Shown: positions 1 through 11,137 of the stretch, in pieces | How the letters are laid out: every line of letters starts with the position of its first letter | Numbering within the stretch: the stretch's first letter is position 1 | Origin: Archivesica marissinica | Taxonomy: Eukaryota; Mollusca; Bivalvia; Venerida; Vesicomyidae | NCBI GenBank assembly: GCA_014843695.1 | Contig: CM026391.1 | Span: forward strand, 21,006,802 to 21,070,801 | Length of the DNA: 64,000 bases | Direction of reading: 5' to 3' | The notes under the pieces: generated by a model | Database searches by the model: none | The model's input: only the letters and a program-made list of their open reading frames with translations | Told to the model about the DNA's origin: nothing | Program-made: the position numbers and the translations under genes

Positions 1-768
1 GCTTGGTAGGTGTGGCACCCCTGGAACAGACAATGGTGCACATAATTATGCTTGGTAGGTGTGGCACCCCTGGACGAGACAATGGTGCACATAATTGTTT
101 GGTAGGTGTGGCACCCCTGGACGAGACAATGGTGCACATAATTGTTTGGTAGGTGTGGCACCCCTGGACGAGACAATGGTGCACATAATTATGCTTGGTA
201 GGTGTGGCACCCCTGGACGAGACAATGGTGCACATAATTATGCTTGGTAGGTGTGGCACCCCTGGACGAGACAAATGGTGCACATAATTGTTTGGTAGGT
301 GTGGCACCCCTGGACGAGACAATGGTGCACATAATTGTTTGGTAGGTGTGGCACCCCTGGACGAGACAATGGTGTACATAATTATGCTTGGTAGGTGTGG
401 CACCCCTGGACGAGACAAATGGTGCACATAATTGTTTGGTAGGTGTGGCACCCCTGGACGAGACAATGGTGTACATAATTGTTTGGTAGGTGTGGCAACC
501 CTGGAACAGACAGACGATGGTGCACATAATTATGTTTGGTAGGTGTGGCACCCCTGGAAGAGACAACGGTGTACATAATTGTTTGGTAGGTGTGGCACCC
601 CTGGACGAGACAATGGTGTACATAATTGTTTGGTAGGTGTGGCACCCCTGGACGAGACAAATGGTGCACATAATTGTTTGGTGGGGTAGGAAGAGACAGA
701 AATGGCGGGACCAACCATGATGTTTTAATTGACTGCAACACTGGAAGAGATGATGGTGCACATAAATA
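1..768. repeat. 47-49 bp tandem array
   Basis: About 15 head-to-tail units, each carrying GGTAGGTGTGGCACCCCTGG followed by a GAGACAATGG and a GCACATAATT block. Most units are 47 bp; some gain two bases (ATGCTTGG instead of TGTTTGG). The units from about 660 to 768 are degenerate, so this is the array edge. The left end is cut by the window. No coding function is likely; the open frames on the minus strand are repeats of the unit. Confidence 0.97.
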
Positions 769-1010
769 GTCTGTGGTTAAACCTGTGGCCCATTGAACTG
801 TCTCTATCTTGTACAATGAGGTAGGTATAAATGTATATCACAGAGTACAAAAATGAATACCTTAGAGCCAATTTACCATTGTACTAAAGTTAAATGTCAG
901 TTTGCAAATCCTATAACTTTAAATTTACATGACAAACTATAGACCATTCAAACAGTTTTATTCTATTCAAACGTTGAAAAATGATGTTTCTGAAAATGTA
1001 TAGGACTATG

Positions 1011-1477
1011 TGTTTACATTGTATAATGTAATGCTGGATCATTGTATAATATTATATTACATTACTGTACATGCTCGACTATAACACGTGTTTACATTGT
1101 ATAATGTAATGCTGGATCATTGTATAATATTATATTACATTACTGTACATGCTCGACTATAACACGTGTTTACATTGTATAATGTAATGCTGGATCATTG
1201 TATAATATTATATTACTGTACATACTTGCCTATAACACGTGTTTACATTGTATAATGTAATGCTGGATCATTGTATAATATTATATTACATTACCGTACA
1301 TACTTGCCTATAACACGTGTTTACATTGTATAATGTAATGCTGGATCATTGTATAATATTATATTACATTACCGTACATACTTGCCTATAACATGTGTTT
1401 ACATTGTATAATGTAATGCTGGATCATTGTATAATATTATATTACATTACTGTACATACTTGCCTATAACACGTGTT
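1011..1477. repeat. 78 bp tandem array, six copies
   Basis: Units start at 1011, 1089, 1167, 1240, 1318 and 1396 with TGTTTACATTGTATAATG. The third unit lacks 5 bp (ATTAC). The first three units end in ATGCTCGAC, apart from the variant in copy 3, and the later ones in ATACTTGCC, so the array has two subtypes in order. The unit is very AT-rich and can fold on itself (TGTAATG / CATTAC). Confidence 0.97.
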
Positions 1478-1510
1478 TCTTATAACCAGATTATGGCCTC
1501 AAAGTGGTTT

Positions 1511-2082
1511 CCATTTAGCTATGAAACAGTGGAAAACCATTTAGCTATGAAACAGTGGAAAACCATTTAGCTATGAAACAATGGAAAACCATTTAGCTAT
1601 GAAACAATGGAAAACCATTTAGCTATGAAACAATGGAAAACCATTTAGCTATGAAACAATGGAAAACCATTTAGCTATGAAACAATGGAAAACCATTTAG
1701 CTATGAAACAGTGGAAAACCATTTAGCTATGAAACAGTGGAAAACCATTTAGCTATGAAACAATGGAAAACCATTTAGCTATGAAACAATGGAAAACCAT
1801 TTAGCTATGAAACAGTGGAAAACCATTTAGCTATGAAACAGTGGAAAACCATTTAGCTATGAAACAATGGAAAACCATTTAGCTATGAAACAATGGAAAA
1901 CCATTTAGCTATGAAACAATGGAAAACCATTTAGCTATGAAACAATGGAAAACCATTTAGCTATGAAACAATGGAAAACCATTTAGCTATGAAACAATGG
2001 AAAACCATTTAGCTATGAAACAATGGAAAACCATTTAGCTATGAAACAATGGAAAACCATTTAGCTATGAAACGGTGGAAAA
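1511..2082. repeat. 26 bp tandem array, 22 copies
   Basis: Units begin CCATTTAGCTATGAAACA and repeat every 26 bp without length change from 1511 to 2082. The only common variation is A/G in ACAATGG versus ACAGTGG; the last copy has ACGGTGG. Such uniformity suggests recent expansion. Confidence 0.98.
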
Positions 2083-2125
2083 GGAGTGAGCATATCTACC
2101 ATAGATACATGAGATTCTGTCACAT

Positions 2126-2283
2126 TTTTTTAAAAAACTTTATTTATTCTACAACGATTGCGTTTAACAACTTATATTAATCACTCTCGTTGGCTCAGAT
2201 GAAACCGTATATGTGGTCATTCGTGTGGGAGGAAACCGGAGTACCCGGAGAAACCTACATGTCCGATCTGGCGACCATCGCTA
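2126..2283 (-). mobile_element. SINE A, 5'-truncated copy
   Basis: On the minus strand this matches the body and tail of the SINEs at 10458-10712 and 43256-43498: the TTTCCTCCCACACGAATGA block, GAGTGATTAATATAAGTTG and a terminal AATAAATAAAG. The tRNA-like head with A and B boxes is absent; similarity stops near 2283. 5' truncation is the usual result of incomplete target-primed reverse transcription. Confidence 0.8.
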
Positions 2284-2373
2284 TGAATGTTGATTTGGTC
2301 ACTACATTGTCAATGTTTATGGTATTGGTGATGGGGTCAAGAGCATGTAACATTAAGAATATCGAGCTACAAA

Positions 2374-2585
2374 TATAAAATAGTTCAGAAAATGAAAAAA
2401 AAACGCGGTATAAAATAGTTCAGAAAATGAAAAAAAAACGCGGTATAAAATAGTTCAGAAAATGGAGAAAAAAATGCGGTATAAAATAGTTCAGAAAATG
2501 AAAGAAAAAACGCGGTATAAAATAGTTCAGAAAATGAAATAAACGCGGTATAAAATAGTTCAGAAAATGAACAAAAACACGGGTT
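2374..2585. repeat. 35 bp tandem array, six copies
   Basis: Units contain TATAAAATAGTTCAGAAAAT followed by a purine-rich GAAAAAAAAACGCGG stretch whose A-run length varies. The TATAAAA-like string in each unit is part of the repeat and is not evidence of a promoter. Confidence 0.95.
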
Positions 2586-3206
2586 TAATATGTACCTTAG
2601 AAGTTGACTCAAGGAACATCTGGAGCTTCCAGCAATCAGCAAGATCTTTGTAACTCCCAAGCTTAGAACATTTATGCATATTGCTACTTTAAAAATAAAA
2701 CAAACTGTAAATATTGTTTCTTTCTTAATTGCAGTCCATTTGAAATTGAACAAATTGATTTGTTTCATTCAGTGTATGATCAAATTATATCATATTATTT
2801 AACACATTCTATTTCACTGATAAAACATCCTCTATTTTATTAGAAAGCATTAAATAAATATCTTTATTACAATACTAGTATGGCTATACCACATCCAGTT
2901 TAATTAAACTTTTAAAAATAATGAAAATCGTTGAATGTCATAAGGCAAATGCATTTTAAACTGTATACGATACAATATTCATTCCTCATCTAATTTTTAA
3001 CTTCTAAAATCACAGGTTTATAGTAGAGGCACACAATTATATTTAAAGTTGCACAATAAACCACAACATTAAGTCCAGCCGACTAAATATCATTAAACTG
3101 AAAACCACAAGTCAACCGGCTGTCAATTTATACAAATCATTCTGATAAGCCAGTAGTGAAACACAATTGACTGACTGAACATTCTTATATAATTGTCAAT
3201 GACAGA
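2586..3206. other. Single-copy AT-rich stretch, no gene seen
   Basis: No open frame of note, no clear repeat and no recognisable element. A minus-strand frame that enters from the 35-bp array (2385-2768) is mostly repeat translation and is not supported as a gene. Confidence 0.6.
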
Positions 3207-3461
3207 TTACCCCTTTCAACACTACTAACTTCTAAATAGGTTTACAAAAAGTGTAGATCCGGCTCGGCAGGATCTGCACTTTTTGCCAGTAATGTTTAGA
3301 AAAAATTACCTATTTTGATAAATGAACTGGTCCAAATGTAATTTTCTTATTCATTTATTGGCCCAAAAATATCAAGCACCAGTCCATGTCAGTTACTTGG
3401 TGTTGAATGGGTTAATATCAAGCACCAGTCCATGTCAGTTACTTGGTGTTGAATGGATTAA
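3207..3461 (-). mobile_element. TTAA-type MITE, minus strand, with duplicated end
   Basis: Compared with the intact copy at 42795-43038 this is the same element reversed. It starts TTACCCCTTTCAACAC (degenerate right end), has the internal hairpin AAAAAGTGTAGATCC / GGATCTGCACTTTTT at about 3246-3288, and ends GGTGTTGAATGGGTTAA at 3399-3415. The terminal 46 bp is then repeated once more and ends at 3461. The TTAA next to a terminal CCC fits piggyBac-type target duplication; that family assignment is inference from the ends alone. Confidence 0.8.
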
Positions 3462-3578
3462 ATAACGATGTATAATAACAAAAAAGCCATCTTACATTAA
3501 ACACTTTTCCGTAATACTATAATACCAATATCATTATGAAGTGCACTATTTATAATTGTATGCAAATACGGTAATTAA

Positions 3579-3625
3579 AAACAAGAGGTCCATTACAATG
3601 GCCCAGAGTCACTCAACTGATAATA
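3579..3625 (+). mobile_element. Possible end of a dispersed mollusc repeat
   Basis: The stretch AAACAAGAGGTCCATTACAA followed by TGGCCCAGAGTCACTCAACTGA resembles a short terminal motif I recall as frequent in bivalve genomes (ACAAGAGGCCC...GGCC...TCACCTGA). No second copy occurs in this window, so the call rests on memory of the motif only. Confidence 0.35.
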
Positions 3626-3756
3626 ACTCATTGCATGTTAGTGGTGAAAATAACAGTCAAATATGTCATGGAATTTTCCTTAGAACTGTGTCCTCACAAC
3701 TGTCAATTCTAATGAATAATCAGTGATTCTGAGTTTTAAATAAATGTAATAAACAT

Positions 3757-4543
3757 ACAACTTAATGATGATTGCGGTCTGTTACAATTATTTGAACTAT
3801 TTGTAGTCCTTAGTTTACCCAGCATGCAAAGAGTTACAACAACTTAATGATGATTGTGGTCTGTTACAATTATTTGAACTATTTGTAGTCCTTAGTTTAC
3901 CCAGCATGCAAAGAGTTACAAAAACTTAATGAATTGTGGTCTGTTACAATTATTTGAACTATTTGTAGTCCTTAGTTTACCCAGCATGCAAAGAGTTACA
4001 ACAATTTAATGAATTGTGGTCTGTTACAATTATTTGAACTATTTGTAGTCCTTAGTTTACCCAGCATGCAGAGTTACAACTTAATGAATTGCGGTCTGTT
4101 ACAAGTATTTGAACTATTTATAGCCCTTAGTTTACACAGCATGCAAAGAGTTACAACAACTTAATGAATTGTGGTCTGTTACAATTATATGAACTATTTG
4201 TAGTCCTTAGTTTACCCAGCATGCAGAGTTACAACTTAATGAATTGCGGTCTGTTACAAGTATTTGAACTATTTGTAGTCCTTAGTTTACCCAGCATGCA
4301 AAGAGTTACAACAACTTAATGAATTGTGGTCTGTTACAATTATTTGAACTATTTGTAGCCCTTAGTTTACCCAGCATGCAAAGAGTTACAACAACTTAAT
4401 GAATTGTGGTCTGTTACAATTATATGAACTATTTGTAGTCCTTAGTTTACCCAGCATGCAGAGTTACAACTTAATGAATTGCGGTCTGTACAAGTATTTG
4501 AACTATTTATAGCCCTTAGTTTACCCAGCATGCAAAGAGTTCA
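3757..4543. repeat. About 79 bp tandem array, ten copies
   Basis: Units contain ACTTAATGA, GGTCTGTTACAA, TTTGAACTATTTGTAGTCC and TTTACCCAGCATGCAAAGAG. Two subtypes differ by ATTGTGG/ATTGCGG and by loss of AACA near the unit boundary. Subtypes recur in order (for example 4071-4190 and 4227-4350), so some copies arose by multi-unit duplication. Confidence 0.96.
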
Positions 4544-4672
4544 AATGTTTGAAACAAACTATGTTTAACTAAAATGTTTGAAACAAACTATGTTTAAACT
4601 AAAATGTTTGAAACAAACTATGTTTAAACTAAAATGTTTGAAATAAACTATGTTTAAACTAAAATGTTTGTG
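4544..4672. repeat. 31 bp tandem array, four to five copies
   Basis: Units AAAATGTTTGAAACAAACTA plus TGTTTAAACT follow directly on the previous array. The first copy lacks one A. The unit includes the palindrome GTTTAAAC. Confidence 0.93.
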
Positions 4673-4735
4673 GAAGAACTGGATTTTCAAAAGGGTTTAA
4701 CTGACGATTATCTGTGTTGTCTAAGCCAAGTCAGT

Positions 4736-5474
4736 ATTCACTAAACATTTCTAGGAAAGTGGGACATGGATGTATGTCTCTGCAAACCTATCTCACTAAG
4801 CATTTCTAGGAAAGTGGGACATGGATGTATGTATGTCTCTGCAAACCTATCTCACTAAACATTTCTAGGAAAGTGGGACATGGATGTATGTATGTCTCTG
4901 CAAACCTATCTCACTAAGCATTTCTAGGAAAGTGGGACATGGATGTATGTATGTCTCTGCAAACCTATCTCACTAAGCATTTCTAGGAAAGTGGGACATG
5001 TATGTATGTCTCTGCAAACCTATCTCACTAAACATTTCTAGGAAAGTGGGACATGGATGTATGTATGTCTCTGCAAACCTATCTCACTAAACATTTCTAG
5101 GAAAGTGGGACATGTATGTATGTCTCTGCAAACCTATCTCACTAAACATTTCTAGGAAAGTGGGACATGTATGTATGTCTCTGCAAACCTATCTCACTAA
5201 GCATTTCTAGGAAAGTGGGACATGGATGTATTGTCTCTGCAAACGTATCTCACTAAGCATTTCTAGGAAAGTGGGACATGGATGTATGTCTCTGCAAACG
5301 TATCTCACTAAACATTTCTAGGAAAGTGGGACATGGATGTATGTCTCTGCAAACGTATCTCACTAAACATTTCTAGGAAAGTGGGACATGGATGTATGTC
5401 TCTGCAAACCTATCTCACTAAACATTTCTAGGAAAGTGGGACATGGATGTATGTATGTCTCTGCAAACGTATCT
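4736..5474. repeat. 55-59 bp tandem array, about 13 copies
   Basis: Units contain CACTAAACATTTCTAGGAAA, GTGGGACATGGATGTATG and TCTCTGCAAACCTATCT. Length varies by 4-bp steps through the number of ATGT/TATG tetranucleotides, which indicates replication slippage inside the unit. AAACC/AAACG and AAACA/AAGCA are the main substitutions. Confidence 0.97.
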
Positions 5475-6098
5475 GTAAAGTTGTGATTACTTTACATAGC
5501 TTGTCATTTATAATTACATAATTCCCAACGTTGACTTTATTCTTCATTTATTTAACATGTTCCCTCAAATTCATGTATAGTATTTTCAGCGCATATATAA
5601 TTAACAACTTTTATGTATATAATGGTATATGTAATGTATAACACACACCAACAATTTGGTGGAAAAATAGGAGAAAAGCGGCGTTCCGATGTATAACGCG
5701 TCATAACCGCACTTCCACAAGCAAAATCGTTCAAGTTCCGCTAAATTGTACATTTTCAATTAGACACTGCACACATATTGCCCACTTCCCTCCTATCTTC
5801 ACTTTTTATTGCATTTTCCATGTTTCTATTTTTGTTCAGAGCTAGGGGTACGCTGGGGCTACGCCAGTATATACAAAATATAATCATAACACAATTGTAA
5901 GTGTTGCCAGTTGGCTGTCACTGACTGCACAATAAGGCTGTTTGAACAACATGCAATATCAATAAATTACAACACTAAATGTCAATACTGTCATTATCTC
6001 TTGTTAATACAGTGTACATTACCTAGTGCATCTTGGTACAAGCGAATCACATTACCTTACACAAGGTCATTGAAGGACTAACAAGGTAACATGATGTG
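5475..6098. other. Single-copy stretch, no supported gene
   Basis: AT-rich apart from a small CpG-bearing patch at about 5665-5735. A 60-codon minus-strand frame (5552-5734) starts in that patch; its product (MNDFACGSAVMTRYTSER...) is not recognised. The rest shows no repeat and no signal I can name. Confidence 0.55.
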
Positions 6099-6106
6099 TT
6101 TATTTT

Positions 6107-6500
6107 AGGGATGGTAACTAATAGCGATTAAACTATTCGAATATTCAGTCGGGAAGGTATTCGAATATTCGAATATTCAATAGAATTCTATCAAAACCTC
6201 AAAATCACTCAAACTCTTATCAAAATTGCCAAACTAACCTAATTTCTGTTTTACGCGTAAACGTCATCTTCTTCAAATGATTATTGAGATTGATATTGTA
6301 CCCGAATATGTTAAATCCAATTTGCATAGATTACACCTAGCAGTTTTCTTATTCTCAGAGGGATTCAAGCATTTCCAAATGTGTGTGACTGAGTGGGTGT
6401 CATTTTTGAGGACAATATAATATTTTGTTTCCGAATATTCGAATACGGGAATAGTATTCAGATATTCAGACGTTCGAGTGAATATTCGTTGCCATCCCTG
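6107..6500. mobile_element. hAT-like MITE with 8-bp target duplication
   Basis: The left end AGGGATGGTAAC (6107) and right end GTTGCCATCCCTG (to 6500) are inverted repeats of one another with one mismatch. The flanks carry the 8-bp direct repeat TTTATTTT at 6099-6106 and 6501-6508. An 8-bp duplication with (C)AGGG-type ends is typical of hAT elements. The first C is missing at the left end. The interior is 394 bp without a transposase frame, and has inner inverted motifs built on ATTCGAATATTCGAAT. It is therefore non-autonomous. Confidence 0.85.
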
Positions 6501-6508
6501 TTTATTTT

Positions 6509-6945
6509 AGTCAGGCTTCACTCGTATTATCAATAACCGCTCTTCATTTAAAGGCATATACCTAATGTTTTTTTATCGTTCAAAGATCTTTTTTTAACAC
6601 TTTCCCTCATAGAAGCACCTCTTGATGCCATTACCAATACGATATACATTGACAATGTAGTAGCCAAACCAATGTTCATAATAAAAAATAATAAAATAAA
6701 AATAATCTCATGTAGTTCCAGTAATATCTATGCAGGTGGGATAGATATGGTGACTACTTGTCCACTGCATGATAGCTAAATGGCTGTCGTTTGTATGGAG
6801 ATATAATAGTATATTAACCTAAATCTCTATGAAGGAAAGGGTTAACATTTGCTGATTTTAAATGTTAAATTACAAGCAATCTTCCATTATCGTAAAATAA
6901 TATAATTAAATTTTAAATCCCAAGCTTGTTACGCTGCTGTGAATG
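6509..6945. other. Single-copy AT-rich stretch, no gene seen
   Basis: Contains short A/T-rich runs around 6690-6710 (AATAAAAAATAATAAAATAA). No frame, no repeat of other parts of the window, no RNA gene recognised. Confidence 0.6.
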
Positions 6946-8871
6946 ACAACTGTGTTTAATAAATTACTCAGGTAATGATGTTGTGCAGATACAACTGTGT
7001 TTAATACGTTACTCAGGTAATGATGTGGTGCAGATACAACTGTGTTTAATACGTTACTCAGTAATGATGTGGTGCACAGATACAACTGTGTTTAATACGT
7101 TACTCTGTAATGATGTGGTGCAGATACAACTGTGTTTAATACATTACTCAGTAATGATGTGGTGCAGATACAACTGTGTTTAATACGTTACTCAGTAATG
7201 ATGTGGTGCAGATACAACTGTGTTTAATACGTTACTCAGTAATGATGTGGTGCACAGATACAACTGTGTTTAATACGTTACTCAGTAATGCTGTGGTGCA
7301 GATACAACTGTGTTTAATACGTTACTCAGTAATGCTGTGGTGCAGATACAACTGTGTTTAATACGTTACTCAGTAATGATGTGGTGCAGATACAACTGTG
7401 TTTAATACATTACTCTGGTAATGCTGTGGTGCAGATACAACTGTGTTTAATACGTTACTCAGGTAATGATGTGGTGCAGATACAACTGTGTTTAATACGT
7501 TACTCAGTAGATACAACTGTGTTTAATACGTTACTCAGTAATGTTACGGTGCAGATACAACTGTGTTTAATACGTTACTCAGTAGATACAACTGTGTTTA
7601 ATACGTTACTCAGTAATGATGTGGTGCACAGATACAACTGTGTTTAATACGTTACTCAGTAATGATGTGGTGCAGATACAACTGTGTTTAATACGTTACT
7701 CAGTAATGATGTGGTGCACAGATACAACTGTGTTTAATACGTTACTCAGTAATGCTATGGTGCAGATACAACTGTGTTTAATACGTTACTCAGGTAATGA
7801 TGTGGTGCAGATACAACTGTGTTTAATACGTTACTCAGTAATGATGTGGTGCAGATACAACTGTGTTTAATATGTTACTCATGTAATGATGTGGTGCAGA
7901 TACAACTGTGTTTAATATGTTACTCATGTATTGATGTGGTGCAGATACAACTGTGTTTAGTACGTTACTCAGTAATGATGTGGTGCAGATACAACTGTGT
8001 TTAATACGTTACTCAGTAGATACAACTGTGTTTAATACGTTACTCAGTAATGATGTGGTGCACAGATACAACTGTGTTTAATACGTTACTCAGTAATGAT
8101 GTGGTGCAGATACAACTGTGTTTAATACGTTACTAAGTAATGATGTGGTGCAGATACAACTCTGTTTAATATGTTACTCATGTAATGATGTGGTGCAGAT
8201 ACAACTGTGTTTAGTACGTTACTCAGTAATGATGTGGTGCAGATACAACTGTGTTTAATACATTACTCAGTAGATAAAACTGTGTTTAATATGTTACTCA
8301 TGTAATGATGTGGTGCAGATACAACTGTGTTTAGTACATTACTCAGTAATGATGTGGTTCAGATACAACTGTGTTTAATACGTTACTCAGTAGATACAAC
8401 TGTGTTTAATACGTTACTCAGTAATGATGTGGTGCACAGATACAACTGTGTTTAATACGTTACTCAGTAGATACAACTGTGTTTAATACGTTACTCAGTA
8501 ATGCTATGGTGCAGATACAACTGTGTTTAATACGTTACTCAGGTAATGCTATGGTGCAGATACAACTGTGTTTAGTACGTTACTCAGTAATGATGTGGTG
8601 CAGATACAACTGTGTTTAATACGTTACTCAGGTAATGATGTGGTGCAGATACAACTGTGTTTAATACGTTACTCAGTAATGATGTGGTGCAGATACAACT
8701 GTGTTTAATACGTTACTCAGGTAATGCTATGGTGCAGATACAACTGTGTTTAATACGTTACTCAGTAATGATGTGGTGCAGATACAACTGTGTTTAATAC
8801 GTTACTCAGGTAATGCTATGGTGCAGATACAACTGTGTTTAATACGTTACTCAGTAATGATGTGGTGCAGA
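6946..8871. repeat. 44 bp tandem array, about 45 copies
   Basis: Unit GATGTGGTGCAGATACAACT + GTGTTTAATACGTTACTCAG + TAAT. Variants: a 2-bp CA insertion (GTGCACAGATAC), an optional extra G (CAGGTAATG), and short units lacking TAATGATGTGGTGC (at 7507, 7584, 8018, 8271, 8391, 8467). The variant order partly repeats, so blocks of several units were copied together. TACGTTAC versus TATGTTAC and TACATTAC are the two products expected from loss of one CpG. Confidence 0.97.
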
Positions 8872-9083
8872 TTGAGAGGAAAATTATGTATGGGTCCGAA
8901 ACAATGACGTGTACGAGGTAATCATAAATGTGGTTTCTGAATATTCGAATACCTAGGCAATCAAATACCCAATACTGGTTTTTCCATTCTTTGCCTTTCC
9001 TACTTAAAACACACACATATATATAACAGGATCTTGCTGCCGTATTTAAAATTGATAATTTTGTTCATTTATTTACTATATGT

Positions 9084-9364
9084 GTTATGTTATATTATAT
9101 GTTATATTTCGGCTTTTACGCCTGCATCAGCACCATTTCGGGCTATATCGCCGGCGGGCAGTTTACCTAACAACCCCTTTCCTGGGCAGGCTCCAGCGGT
9201 TAACCAGTACTTGGGTGCACCAACCTTCGCAAGAAACTGCCAACTTTTTCATATAAATGAGACACGGCCTGAGCGTGGCTCGAACCCGTGACCATCAGTG
9301 ATGATAGGCTACAGTGGTATACAAGTCAGCGACCGTAACCACTCGACCACAGAGGTGGACTTAC
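9084..9364 (-). mobile_element. SINE B, complete, with 11-bp target duplication
   Basis: The minus strand starts GTCCACCTCTGTGGTCGAGT and contains a tRNA-like head: A-box-like TGGTCGAGTGG and B box GGTTCGAGCC (9278-9288 on the plus strand). The body includes CCCAGGAAAGG and AACTGCCCG. Direct repeats TTACTATATGT at 9073-9083 and 9365-9375 flank it. A second copy lies at 46979-47248 and a head-less one at 42170-42281. No protein is encoded; mobilisation would depend on a LINE. Confidence 0.85.
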
Positions 9365-9395
9365 TTACTATATGTATAGGATATAAACTGGAAAC

Positions 9396-9472
9396 GATCC
9401 AATATGTAAAATATTGGACTGTGTGAGGCGCGTAGCGCCGAAGACACTACCAATATTTTACATATTGGATCC
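9396..9472. repeat. Near-perfect inverted repeat (hairpin)
   Basis: The arm GATCCAATATGTAAAATATT (9396-9415) plus GG is matched exactly by its complement ending at 9472 (CCAATATTTTACATATTGGA plus TC). The 30-base centre carries a second small stem, GGCGC GTA GCGCC. Direct repeats related to each other lie outside it at about 9003-9065 and 9490-9550. Confidence 0.9.
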
Positions 9473-9671
9473 GTTTGAGGCTTATAACTTGCTTAAAACA
9501 CAAATTTATATAACAAGATCCTACTAATTAAAATTGTTAATTTCGTATCTTTATGCGTAGGATTTAATATAATACTACTTTGACAGCAGTCCAATATTAA
9601 TAATAATGGACTGCAAGTACAAAGGTATGACGTCACGACAGTGTTTTAAGATTTGATGTAATACTCAGGCA

Positions 9672-10388
9672 GCCAAGGGAATCACAGAAAGTGGCTGCTT
9701 AATACAGGTTGGCTGCTTAATAGAGGTGACCACTAACACAGGTTTGACTGTATAATAGAGGTGACCACTAACACAGGTTTGACTGTATAATAGAGGTGAC
9801 CACTAATGCAGGTTTGACTGTATAATAGAGGTGACCATTAATGCAGGTTTGACTGTATAATAGAGGTGACCACTAACACAGGTTTGACTGTATAATAGAG
9901 GTGACCACTAACACAGGTTTGACTGTACAATAGAGATGACCACTAACACAGGTTTGACTGTACAATAGAGGTGACCACTAACACAGGTTTGACTGTATAA
10001 TAGAGGTGACCACTAACACAGGTTTGACTGTATAATAGAGGTGCCCACTAACACAGGTTTGACTGTATAATAGAGGTGACCACTAACACAGGTTTGACTG
10101 TATAATATAGGTGACCACTAACACAGGTTTGACTATACAATAGAGGTGACCACTAACACAGGTTTGACTGTATAATAGAGGTGACCACTAACACAGGTTT
10201 GACTGTACAATAGAGGTGACCACTAACACAGGTTTGACTGTACAATAGAGGTGACCACTAACACAGGTTTGACTGTACAATAGAGGTGACCACTAACGCA
10301 GGTTTGACTGTATAATAGAGGTGACCACAAACACAGGTTTGACTGTATAACAGAGGTGACCACTAACACAGGTTTGACTGTATATATG
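9672..10388. repeat. 35 bp array grown from a pogo-like MITE end
   Basis: 9672-9718 resembles the interior of the MITE at 33893-34088 (GCAGCCAAGGGAATC, AAGTGGCTGCTTA, GGTTGGCTGCTTAATA). From 9719 the MITE's right end (AGAGGTGACCACTAACACAG + GTTTGACTGTATAAT) is repeated about 19 times at 35 bp. Every unit thus carries one terminal inverted repeat followed by TA. The array ends in GTTTGACTGTATATATG. The matching left end of the parent element is missing. Confidence 0.9.
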
Positions 10389-10457
10389 ACTGGTTGATTC
10401 AACACTATAAGAAACAATTAAAAACATATGAACATACAACCCAGGCAATACTTATTG

Positions 10458-10712
10458 CCAGTGGCTGTCCGATTAGCGCAGTGGTTAGTGTGCTTGCTTC
10501 TCACCAATGCAAACCGGGTTCGATCCTCGGACCGGGAAGTATGTGAGATGGTACGGTGGTCACCAGATCGGACAGGTGGATTTTCTCCAGGTACTCCAGT
10601 TTCCTCCCACACGAATGACCACATATACTCTTTCATCCGCGCCAACGAGAGTGATTAATATAAGTTGTTAAAACTTGCTTCGCAATCGTAAAATAAATAA
10701 AGTTTAAACTTT
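10458..10712 (+). mobile_element. SINE A, complete
   Basis: tRNA-like head with A box TAGCGCAGTGG (10474) and B box GGTTCGATCC (10517-10526). The body carries AGATCGGACAGGTGGATTTT and CAGTTTCCTCCCACACGAAT, the tail GAGTGATTAATATAAGTTGT and CTTGCTTCGCAATCG followed by AATAAATAAAG. Imperfect 11-bp direct repeats (AATACTTATTG at 10447, AATAATTATTG at 10713) flank it. Open frames across it on both strands are chance frames. Confidence 0.88.
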
Positions 10713-10723
10713 AATAATTATTG

Positions 10724-11135
10724 AAGCATTATAATTATAATTATACTGTTTTGTACGTAACTCAATAACCGCATTACTAACATGCCTGCAAGGCTTATTG
10801 AAACAAGGATATTTTATCAGTTTCCGACACAAAGCAAACACGATTTGTCTCTCATACAAACCCCAACCAGATCAGAATCTCTGAAAAAACTAATTGATAT
10901 GGTTACAATGAAATGAATGAATCATGTCACACTAGATAAATATGATTAAGTATATACCACATCTGCACAAATCAAACCTAAATAGTCATTTACCTCATTA
11001 TTGCCTCATTAACTTATCAAAACTCGAGCAATTAAATTAACAAATGAGTGTATTCCGGAGTATAGGTGTGTTACTATTACTCATCGGTGAATTTAATTTA
11101 CAAGCCACTAAGAGTCATAGTCCCGGCCAAGTAAA
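10724..11135. other. Single-copy AT-rich stretch, no gene seen
   Basis: No recognisable coding frame, repeat or RNA gene. It separates two SINEs in the same orientation. Confidence 0.6.
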
Positions 11136-11137
11136 TC

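Noticed and set aside
2374..2585. Series of TATAAAA boxes
   Set aside because: The string is part of a 35-bp repeat unit; no transcription unit follows.
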